Assembly: GCA_000320545.1 (NCBI GenBank)
Contig: ADNK01002625.1
Span: 1-27,500 of the forward strand
DNA length: 27,500 nt
Origin: Bigelowiella natans CCMP2755
Lineage: Eukaryota; Cercozoa; Chlorarachniophyceae
Direction of reading: 5' to 3'
Program-made: the position numbers and the translations under genes
The notes under the pieces: model-generated
The model's input: the letters and a program-made list of their open reading frames with translations, nothing else
What the model was told of the DNA's origin: nothing
Databases searched by the model: none
Shown here: positions 10,751 to 21,315 of the stretch, piece after piece
Position numbering within the stretch: the stretch's first letter is position 1
Layout: every line of letters starts with the position of its first letter

Positions 10751-11640
10751 GACCAGATGAGTTAGCTATGTTGAATGCCTTGAGAACATTGACGCTTACG
10801 CAAGTGCTAACTCACTAGCTAGACTAGTTTATTGGTAGAAATCATGTACAGCGTTGTTTGAATGAGCATGTGTGCATCATAGAAGATTGTCCATTAGCGT
10901 TAGGCACACAGCCAAACTTAGGTAAACTGGTGGCAGTACATTTAGACACATCGCACACTAGCTAGCTAGCTTGTCGCGAAAACTTGAACATAACTAGATG
11001 AGTACGCACACTGTTCAAGGCTTCTCTTCCAATTTACACTTTCACACATTCCAATCCTCGCACGTCGTGCGCATCACATGAGTTTCACAGCGCTAGTCAT
11101 TGTTGTGCTGCGATCGCGCCCACGCACGACGTTGCATTTGTTTGCGAAAAATGACAGAGCATGCCATGCGGTGCCTGTTAGCCTGCGCTTGCATGATGTG
11201 CAACATGCATGTGCGTAGCAACGTACAAGAGCAATGAGGTGTCTAGCTATAGCTAGCTAGCTTACGGCTTAATGAAGTGGTTGCTCAGCGCATCGCTAGC
11301 TGCGCTAGATCGCAAACAAGCTAGAGAAAATGAAGCATGTATGCATGTGCCCTCTAGCTCTGCTCGATAGTGACGCTTCTTCGCGGCCAAATGAGCACAG
11401 GCGACCTAGCCACCAGCTACCCTGCTAGCCTGGTGAAAAATTCAACGCCGGGATTTACCCTAAAAACGTGCATTTTGTAGCTGCTGATTGCACGGTGCGA
11501 AGCTAATGGATGCACAGCAAAAATTGCTTTTGACTCTCTGTGAGCTTGCGATGAGCGACAAGCTTGCGTCATGTTGTGATGAGCAAAATCGATCAGGTAA
11601 CTAGTGGCAGACTATTATCAGGTTAACTAGCTAACGGTGT
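10750..11640. repeat. CTAG-rich island 2
   Basis: A second block rich in CTAG, GCTAGC, CATG and TGCA, for example around 10800-10825, 10959-10972 and 11240-11310. Apart from its tetramer bias it shares no long sequence with island 1 that I can see. No exon is supported. It lies between the 3' end of the plus-strand Nudix gene and the 3' end of the minus-strand Lys/Glu ORF, so again between convergent genes. Confidence 0.7.
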
Positions 11641-11971
11641 GTGCACTTCTAGCATTTTTGCCTCACCCATCCATCTCGTCGAACAATTTGACCTTCTTTT
11701 TGCGAGCTGTCGAAGTATTTTTTGACCATGTTGTCATCGACATTGTAGCCTCAAATTGAGGTCATAACTTTTGACAAGCTTATCTCTTTATGTGTGACAA
11801 TTAGATGCTAGCAATGATAATGCGATCATGTTGTTTCGGTTTATGTGACCAAAATCCTTAGAAAATTATAGTATTTTTTCTGATTTATAAATAAATGGAT
11901 GAAAACTAATCTTAGAGTAATCTTTGGTATGTGGTGTTGTGGTGATTGAATGATATCGATAAACTGATCTT
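11640..11971. other. 3' flank of the Lys/Glu repeat ORF
   Basis: No gene seen. The composition returns to the background AT-rich type after the island; this is presumably the 3' untranslated region of the minus-strand ORF. Confidence 0.4.
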
Positions 11972-13336
11972 TCAAAACTTGTTTCCATTTCGCTGCAAGT
12001 GGAGCAAGAAATTGGCCGCCATAGCTGCAGTAGCCGTCATAGAATTTGAGGATGAGGAAGATGATCCATTGCCGTCAGATGTATCCACAGTGTTGCTTTC
12101 ACTTAAATCTTCCTTTAATTCAGACAAAGTGGGTTCTACCGCATCTGATTCAACTTTCTTCTCAGATGAACTATCAACCACTTTGCTGACTTCTTTTTGG
12201 TCACCAATTTTAGCTTTCTTGGCATTTGTTGCTTTGGAAGCAATGTCAAACAGTGGGATAAATCCAATCCTTCCGTTGCGATAGACTACCTTCTGCATTG
12301 GAATTTCATCTTTTTCCTTCTTCTCAGCTTTGATATCTTCTTTCTTCTCAGCCTTGACTTCTTCTTGCTTCTCAGCCTTAGCAGCCTTTACTTCTTCCTT
12401 CTTCTCAGCCTTAACAGCCTTGACCTCTTCTTTCTTCTCAGCCTTTACAGCCTTGACTTCTTCCTTCTTCTCAGTCTTAACTTCTTCCTTCTTCTCAGCC
12501 TTAACTTCTTCTTTCTTCTCAGCCTTGACTTCTTCCTTCTTCTCAGCCTTAACTTCTTCCTTCTTCTCAACCTTGACTTCTTCCTTCTTTTCAGCCTTAA
12601 CTTCTTCCTTCTTCTCAGCCTTGACTTCTTCCTTCTTCTCAGCCTTAACTTCTTCCTTCTTCTCAGCCTTGACTTCATCCTTCTTCTCAGCCTTGGCTTC
12701 ATCCTTCTTCTCAGCCTTAACAGCCTTGACGTCTTCTTTCTTCTCAGCCTTAACTTCTTCCTTCTTCTCAGCCTTAACTTCTTCCTTCTTCTCAGCCTTG
12801 ACCTCTTCCTTCTTCTCAGCCTTGACTTCTGCCTTCTTCTCAGCCTTGACCTCTTCCTTCTTCTCAGCCTTAGTAGCCTTGACTTCTTCCTTCTTCTCAG
12901 CCTTGACTTCTTCCTTCTTCTCAGCCTTAATTTCTTCCTTCTTCTCAGCCTTCTCAGCCTTGGCTTCATCCTTCATCTCAGACTTGACTTCGTCCTTCTT
13001 CTCAGCCTTACCAGCCTTGACGTCTTCTTTCTTCTCAGCCTTGGCTTCATCCTTCTTCTCAGCCTTGACCTCTTCTTTCTTCTCAGTCTTGACCTCTTCT
13101 TTCTTCTCAGCCTTAGTAGCCTTGACTTCTTCCTTCTTCTCAGCCTTAGTAGCCTTGACTTCTTCCTTCTTCTCAGCCTTAACCTCTTCCTTCCTTTCCT
13201 TCTTAGCGGTCTTGACTTCTTCCTGCGTCTCAACAGCGACGTTTGCTTTGCTCTTAGAAACCACCTCTGCATCATTCTTCTCCTCAGCTGCTGTAATTTC
13301 CGTTGAATCCGAAGACTTTGCGTGAATTTTGTCCAT
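11972..13336 (-). CDS. Lys/Glu-rich tandem repeat protein
   Basis: A single uninterrupted frame of 454 codons with no recognised domain. After a 40-residue N-terminal part it consists of many copies of the unit AEKKEEVK, with variants carrying ATK, AVK or AGK inserts. This is a highly charged KEKE-type helical region of about 290 residues. A unique C-terminus follows: VVYRNGRIGFIPLFDIASKA, then an acidic Ser-rich stretch and a short hydrophobic end (MAANFLLHL). Such regions often form single alpha-helices or bind partners; the role here is unknown. The Met at 13336 lies only 15 bp beyond the stop of the upstream same-strand gene. That is too little for a normal promoter and suggests either shared transcription or a spliced continuation of that gene. 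Long frames on the opposite strand are by-products of the stop-free repeat. Confidence 0.7.
   Translation of the reverse strand: MDKIHAKSSDSTEITAAEEKNDAEVVSKSKANVAVETQEEVKTAKKERKEEVKAEKKEEVKATKAEKKEEVKATKAEKKEEVKTEKKEEVKAEKKDEAKAEKKEDVKAGKAEKKDEVKSEMKDEAKAEKAEKKEEIKAEKKEEVKAEKKEEVKATKAEKKEEVKAEKKAEVKAEKKEEVKAEKKEEVKAEKKEEVKAEKKEDVKAVKAEKKDEAKAEKKDEVKAEKKEEVKAEKKEEVKAEKKEEVKAEKKEEVKVEKKEEVKAEKKEEVKAEKKEEVKAEKKEEVKTEKKEEVKAVKAEKKEEVKAVKAEKKEEVKAAKAEKQEEVKAEKKEDIKAEKKEKDEIPMQKVVYRNGRIGFIPLFDIASKATNAKKAKIGDQKEVSKVVDSSSEKKVESDAVEPTLSELKEDLSESNTVDTSDGNGSSSSSSNSMTATAAMAANFLLHLQRNGNKF
12330..13200 (-). repeat. Coding minisatellite (24-bp unit with 9-12 bp inserts)
   Basis: The DNA of the Lys/Glu ORF is a tandem array whose common unit is 24 bp and encodes AEKKEEVK. 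Longer units add nine or twelve bases. All length changes are multiples of three, so the frame is kept across the whole array. Third-position differences between units (for example GTC against GTT for Val) suggest the array is not very recent. Confidence 0.85.
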
Positions 13337-13351
13337 GTATGTTGCCTATAG

Positions 13352-15378
13352 TTACATTCCAAATAGCGCAGGAAGATTATATAGAATATAAGATATCGTA
13401 ATTACAATAACATACATTTGTTTATCTTCCAATTGTGGTAGTTGTATCACCTCTGGGATGCCTCTTGCAGTGATGCTAACAGGCAATTTCACGCCCAAAA
13501 GGCTTCCTAAGAAGACGAGACGTCAAAGCACACACACACACACACACACATAGAGTGAGAGAGAGAGTGAGTGAGAGAGAGAGAGAGAGAGAGGCAGCGA
13601 GGTTGGGTTAAACACTGAATGCATCATTTTGAAAAGTTCATGAGAAAACTTCCTTTCTAGCGCCATAATCCTACCTTGTTCAGGCCCTCCACGAGTTGTG
13701 ATGAATAAAGTATCTAGATAGATATTGGTGGTGGTATCAACAACGATGAACATTATTTGACCTTTAAAAAGAAGATGAAAGGAATAATATTTGGAGAAAC
13801 GACGGTAGTAGTATCATCAAAAAGAGACTGCTACCTAGATTGGATCCCCCAATAGTCACTGAGGTAGGGTTATGGCCTTTCACATCCACCACAACATCGA
13901 TATTGCCTTCTGGAGAGATTCGTATTACTTTTTCTCCTCCTGTTATAGCAACCTGGTATTTGTTGATAAAAAGTGATGATGAGCTTGGCGACTATCACCA
14001 CGTTAGTAGCGGTTATGTTATTACACGTGTATAGTCATTTCTTGTGTTTCGTATTCTTCCAAACTATACTACTCGAATATATCTTTCATATTGGTAGCTT
14101 GCTTTGTCCATGAATTATTGTTGTTATTGATGATGATTATCACCCATATTCCTCCTTCTGAGTCGGTGTTAGCACCATCAGGCATCCCTGTGTAAATAAC
14201 AATAAACATTTGTAAGATCAAGTGTAAATAACAAGAAACATTTGTAAGAAGCAGGCACCCATCTTCTCACATCACAACTTCTGCACCTACTACGACTAGT
14301 AGTACCACCTGCCATCTCATTAGGCAATTCTTTGAACAAGATAGGCTCAGAGAGAGGAGATCCGTCAGCAGTTGCATCATACTTAAACTTGAAGATTCGT
14401 CGAGTAGGCGTGTCACAGAAATACATTCCTTTAATTTAAGGAGGAGTAGGAGGAGGAGGAGGAGGAAGAAGAAGAAGAAGAAGAAGAAGAGAAAGAAGAG
14501 GACAAAAGGGTATTATAAACCATCAGCTTTAGGAGGGACCAGTAGCTATGAAGAAAGCTGCTGTAATTACATGGGAGAACACACACACACACACACACAC
14601 ACATCTCGTGATCTACCTTTTCCATCGGGGGTGAAAGATATGCAGTTAGATACCCTGATAGATTATGTGGGAAAGAAAGAAAGAAAGAACCAAAAAGGAA
14701 GAATAGATCATGCCGGTAATGACGATGATGTAGAAATAAATCAACAAATGAATAAATAAATGAACATACGTCTAATAGCAAAGGACTAAAAAGGAAGAGA
14801 TATCAGAGAAAGAGAGGAGAAAAGTAAATATGATACAGTAAAGATGTTAATGTAGCACTTTTTTTTTATGGAAACAACGATTCATGCCTGTGATGATACT
14901 GAAAAACAATGATGATGCTTATGTTGGTGCTGCTGCTGCTGCTGCTACTACTACTTGCTACTCATATGTTTATTAGCGTGTGCTCATATCCAACCATAAG
15001 AGAAAGATGTTGATGGCGACCTGTGCTTTGTGTTCAGTATCTTTCGTAACCCCCCTTCGCTGTCAAGGCGATATAAAGATCCGATCTAAGAGGGAGGGGT
15101 TAAAAACAACCAGAAGAACCAAAAAAGACGTATCATGATTTTTGTAATGATATTACATTTACCTCTTGATTAAATGAAACATCGTAACACTCTCTTCAAA
15201 GATGATTCAAATCTTCACACCTCCTGTGCATTGAATTTATGCTGAAAGTTATAGCTTCCTACGATAAGATTTCCATTCCTATCACATCTTCCATCGTTTG
15301 GCCTGGTATCTAATCCTTCGTAAGTTGCCTCACTCCAGTCAGAGATTCTCTCAATATTTTCCAATGAATAATAGGAGG

Positions 15379-15414
<36 letters not shown>

Positions 15415-16627
15415 AGTTAGAAGCGGAGGATGCAGCTGCTGAAGATGATGAAGGCAATAATCGGTAAAAGCCATCTTGTAGACCAACTAGCACTCCACCA
15501 CTAAACATATTATTATGTGTTTATCAAATCAACACTCGTTTCTTCTGAGTAGTAATTTGTAATTTGAGGATGCATCATCTATCTAACAAGTTGTTGTTGG
15601 TGCAACTAATAACTTATCTAGCTGCTATTACTATTATCATTTGTAGTAATAGTGGTAGTAGTAGTAAAAATATCTCTAAATGTAGTGAAATGTAGTAACT
15701 ATATTGTAGTAGATGATGTTATTTCCCTACTGTTATGGATGGTATATTCTGATTTGGAATACTAGCACTCTTATTACTATTTATTATTACTATTACTATT
15801 AAAATCATTATTTTCACTATGTGTATTCTTCATTGAATACCCCTCTCTCAAGGCAACACATCCAACCATGCTGGGCATCGATCTGAAAATAGTAGTAAGT
15901 TGTAGTTGTTGGAGAGTAGGATATTAGTTCACGTATCTACTGCTGCTGGTGTCTCAACATGAATAATTCATTTTAACTGTAGTGAGGTGGTGTTGCTTGC
16001 TACTCGCTATTTACTCGAAACAAACCACATCACAAAAATGCTGTACAGTTAGGGGGAGGGGAGAGCTGCCTAATATTCAATAGCTAATTGTATTCAAGGG
16101 ATTATAATGGTGGAAAATATGTAGAGCTTTCATTGTACATCATATATCTTAAAGTAACATATAATAACCATTTGTTATATCTCACGTGTATTATTGCTAC
16201 TATTCTTTCTAATGAAGTTGTTGCACGCACACAGATCTAGCCTCCCTTGGTGCTGTAGAAGGATCCCAATACCACAACTTCTTTCCTGAGATGGTGGGGG
16301 TGGTAAGTGGACGGAGGAGGAGGAGGAGGAGGAGGAGGAGAAGGAGGAGGATCAGGATAAAGAGAATTTTATAGGAGGCAGGAAGAACTATCTGGTGCCT
16401 ATCTTTCCTAAAATGCTGATTATAATATGTGTGTGTGTGTGTGTGTGTGTGTACGAATAATCATGTTGATGATGGTCTTACTTCCCCCTCTCCTGTATTT
16501 TTTACTACATAGAGTAATAGTAGTAGTACCTTGAATATCCACCCAATAGAGCTTATTCTCACGTGCACTCCAAACGGGTGACTCTCCTGATCAAATTATT
16601 CAAAGCAACACGGAGTAAGATACACCT

Positions 16628-16661
<34 letters not shown>

Positions 16662-17334
16662 ATATCGTTTAAAGATCGGCTATTTGTGCTAATAACTGTC
16701 ACCTACCAAACATTTTTCTTTTTTTTGCTTTCACTTCATTAATTTCAAAAGCGATTTCAATGTTGATCATACAGCCTGAAAAGAGTCTACGCGTAAAGTG
16801 GTATACCAAGATCATTTCTGCATGGAACTAGCTCCTCTGCTTTCAGATACGTGGCCCCACCTTTCTCCTAATTTAGAAGAAGAAGAGTACAAAACAATAA
16901 GAACAAATTATGATGATGACAGATGATCATGGAAGGGAGAAGAGAGAGAAGAAGAAGAAGAGTTCAAGAAGAGAAGATCTCACCCAGTTTAGTATTACGA
17001 TTAATGGTGAAGAAGTGCTTGTTCATCATATTTGTATGTCTAACCCCCCACCATTACAACTACCATCACCACCACCTCTCCTCATTGAGATTTTCATCAT
17101 ATACAACTCACAACATGCTACTAGATATATTATCACTGTTAAATGCCATCATCATCATCATCATCATCATCATTAGTGGTGGCATATCAATATTAACATA
17201 GTCGTTCTGGTACATATATGAATTGTATGCCTGTCACCAACCTCTGCTATTTTTTTAAGGGTATCTTTGGCCTTTTCTAGCTTTTGAGTCACCTCCTCGG
17301 ATGCTACAGTCAGCTACATAATATATCATATTTA

Positions 17335-17373
<39 letters not shown>

Positions 17374-19361
17374 TATATAAACCACAAGACTACGACTGCT
17401 ACAAAAAGCTTTAAAGTTAACTTGGCTACAGCCTGAATGTATGTGTGTATGCATCACATGATGTTGAGAAGAATGCCCTCTATTATTATGTTTCTTATTC
17501 TCACTATTGATATTATTCGTAATGATTATTTGTCACCTTTTTTACTTCTTCAACAGCATCCCACACCTCATTAGCCCCTAGTTAGTTGTAGTGAGAACAT
17601 AATATTGCATAGAATCATTTACTCATCATTCTCATCGTATGCAGCAGCAAACCAATCGATCGATGATGATGAAGATGATGATGATCTTCAGAATAATACA
17701 TGGTAGTATGTTGAAATCGAGTCTTTCAGTAACAATTTCGTTACGATTGACCCCTCCAAGCCCTTCGTTTATCATCTACCGCTACTGTAACAACAGTGTA
17801 ATATATCGTATAATTATCAACTGCAACTACTACTACCTATTGGTAGCACGCTTTTCGTGAGAGCCGGCGAAACTCCTTGTTTCACACCTAGCAGCAATGA
17901 GCAAAGTTAGGGAGATATATCAAACCGTCTACCAAACCGTCATCAAGCTGCTGATAACAAGGGGAAGGAGCATCAACACATTAAATATCGTGTGTGTTTG
18001 CTATATGATAGCTAGTTACTACTACTCATTTGCTATTTGCTACGAAGTGATTATAGTAGCAGTATGCATTTATGAAAATCTGTCTCGACGATTCTTCTTC
18101 TTCTTCTTCTTCTTCTTCTTCTTCTTCTATTGAAAACATGAAAGGAAGTAGGGTTATACTTCCTACTGACCCAACATTACCTGCTTCTAAAGCGGCCGAT
18201 GACACGATGTTATTGAATTTATCAGCGGAGAGTGAGGCCCTGTGGGTGGCAGAAAGAAGAACAAAAAGAAGATGTGTGTAAGAAGAACAAACAAATATAA
18301 CTCATACCATGACGTGAGAGGCCATCGTATTATTTCTCATGTACTTGTTTCTAATGTTATTTCTCATGTACTTGTTAGTTATTAGTATATATAGCTAACA
18401 TGTAATGAGGAAAGTTATACAGCTTTCACCATCTTCTTCTTTTTCTTCATCTTCTTGATCTACATGTTCGTCTTGACTACAATACTTCTTCTACTACTAC
18501 TTACTACCCGCCAACAAGAGCTCCATCAATATCAGGCATTTGCAGTAGCTCTGAACTTGTTTCTGGTGTTACACTACCACCGTACCTTAACATTATCATT
18601 ATCAACAATTTACCATCAGTATCCTATCATAAGAACAATATCATCATAATCATCTGTATTTCCAGCACATCTCGATGGAGTCCACATAGTCATCTTGCTA
18701 TGATGTCATCAAAAACTACCAGTAGTAGTAATGCACAACACAACACAACGAAGAAGAAACTTCTATTACTGAATCGATATGTAGCTTGCAGCTTCTTTGC
18801 CTGTGAAGTAAATCATTCATGCAGATGGTGTCATCAAATGCGAGCGGCAAGGTGTCAAGTGGCGTGATGATGTGGTAAGAGAAAGAGGAAAGATGGTTGC
18901 TTATAAGATGATGATGATGATGATGATACACCTACCATATTGATTCTCAAGCCAGGTTCTGATGACCTAATAACAAACAGTTTAAGAACCTCCCAAGGAA
19001 AGGGTTGTAATCGATTTAACTAAAGAAAGATCATCGTGAGAGTAGTATTAGTCACTAGGTACTCCTCTCTCGTTTTATTATTTTTTCTTTTGAGCAGAGG
19101 AGGAGCAGCAGCAGCATTGACCTTATGCACTGCTTGCGCAATCTCAGGTGTTGCGGTTAACCCTGTACCTATTGCCCATACAGGCTCGTATGCAATGGTA
19201 AGATGCTGAACCTGAGAGTGAGTAGAAGGATGCAGTATCATCACACATCGTCATCAGGAGAGGAAAAGGAATAAACTATAACCATCGCCAAACATACATA
19301 TTATACCATTCCTTCATTCGATATTCAAATATGTGTGTCAGCAATAATTGCATGAAGAAGC

Positions 19362-19404
<43 letters not shown>

Positions 19405-20335
19405 TCTCTCCCTCTCCCTCACTCTTTCTCCTTTTTTCTCTTTTACTATAGTGTAAAATGTTTTTTTTTTACCACTTCTCGGGTAGATACCCCAGCAAGA
19501 CCCTGATTGAATCATTAATAATAATAATAATAAGGCGATGATAAAAGCAGCAGTAAGTATTGGAACTAAATTATGATGATGGTAAATAATGCTGACTTTA
19601 GATAACGACTTACAATTAGGATGCTGGTATTGATGATGATAATGGTGGTGTTAAAATGAGGAAAACATAGCTGATAAAGTGTTGTTTCATCTTATTATTT
19701 AACATCGTCATCATCATCATCATCATCATCATCAATAATACACCAATTAACACCTTTGCCAGTTGTGTAGTGCACACGCTTTCGACAAGATCCGCTTGAA
19801 ATCTTAAGTATATTTGGTGATGCACAATATTAATATTAGTAAGGAAGGAAGGAAGAGGGACGTTATCATACAGCATTTTATGTATGATTTTTATAATTAC
19901 TAATATTGTACACATAAAACTACAGTAGATGTCTTTCACTTTGGCACTTTTAATAGTAGCATGTGCACACCACAAAACAAAGTGAAATAAAAGCAAAAGA
20001 AGACTTACTCTTCAAAAGTCTCCCCTATACAGAGCACAACGTCTAAATCCTTAAAATTGAAGAAAAAAAGGAGGGGGAGGAGAAAGAGCCATATTAGTGA
20101 TGAACTTGCTTATTGATAATTTATAAATATTGTATATGTGAAAGTAGTATCACCTGTGTCAGGGCTGCTTTGACTTTCAAGTTGATTTCCTCGTCTGTTT
20201 CCTACATAATGAATTATAGAAGTAGTAGTAGTATTAGTAGTAGTAGCAGCAGCAATTAGGGGAATCATAAATAAGACTACGACAACGACGAAATGGATGC
20301 TTCATGACCGTTGTTAGTAATGTCACTATTCCATA

Positions 20336-20381
<46 letters not shown>

Positions 20382-20808
20382 CCTAAAGCAATTCTGAATT
20401 CAAAATAACCTTGCAACTACTTTTATCTCTTCTATCATGATCTCTTCACTGCTATACTACAGCAGCCTCTCTTATGCATTCACGCACAGGTGTTTATCTT
20501 GTTTTACCTTGAATATGCTCCGTCGTTCACTATGACCTGCCAGTATAGCATAGTCATCATTAAGATATGATGGAAAAGCCAAAATATGAAGAAGAGTAAC
20601 ATATTAACATTCCGAGCTTTCAGTATGTGAATCTCTTCTCTTTCTTTCTTCTCCCTTTCTCTCTCTCTCGCTCTCGCTCTCGCTCTCTTCTTACCACACA
20701 GAACGAAGGATGCTCCTGCCGATTTGAGCATAGAAGCAGCTACCCCACCAGTGTGAGCCCCACATCTTCCTGAGAGAAAGAAGTAGTAGGTGTCATACAC
20801 TAGTCCCG

Positions 20809-20845
<37 letters not shown>

Positions 20846-21246
20846 CGTGTGTAACATAAATAAAAACATAATAGCTATACAAGATTGAAAATATCTATCA
20901 TTGTTTGAGCTAGGATGTTCTTTTCTACTACTACCCTCCCAATGAAGGTCTTGCGCTCCTACCTTTACCCCAGTACCTTCAATATCACATTAAGACAAAC
21001 AGAAAGCAACGAGAAGGAAACGACGGCAATGATGGTGATGAATGATAATAAAATCCAGCTGATTCATAACTCAAAGGTTGATGAGTATTGGTTTCCAAAT
21101 CATTTATGTCATACAGCTTTAACAAACGATTAGAATGAGGTACCCATGATCACATCATTGATATCATTTACACAACATGCAAAATGTGAATAATGGATTC
21201 ATTCAGCAGCTAAATAAAATAATATCGATGATAATGATGACTACAT

Positions 21247-21315
<69 letters not shown>

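Larger units (their letters stand above)
13352..16867 (-). other. SMP-30/gluconolactonase beta-propeller domain (exons 20-31)
   Basis: The propeller runs from [19 protein letters not shown] (metal ligand Glu461) through [55 protein letters not shown] (Asn579), [19 protein letters not shown] (metal ligand Asn629) and MPDGANTD (metal ligand Asp682 of PDG). It continues through [20 protein letters not shown] and [20 protein letters not shown] to PVSITARGI. All family metal and substrate ligands are present, so lactonase activity is plausible; the substrate is unknown. A poly-Ser insert in exon 24 widens one blade loop. The last 30 residues beyond GIPE are hydrophobic and unlike the family, perhaps because the real exon stops at 13451. 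Confidence 0.9.

Noticed and set aside
12197-13325. Two plus-strand frames of 369 and 331 codons over the Lys/Glu array
   Set aside because: They are stop-free only because the repeat unit lacks stops in those frames; they read as monotonous Leu/Phe/Ser strings, while the minus frame has unique ends.
13840-14034. 64-codon plus-strand frame
   Set aside because: Antisense of SMP-30 exon 29, which is well supported on the minus strand.
16910-17176. Frame ending in poly-His
   Set aside because: Produced by a (CAT)n microsatellite in a TPI-SMP30 intron.
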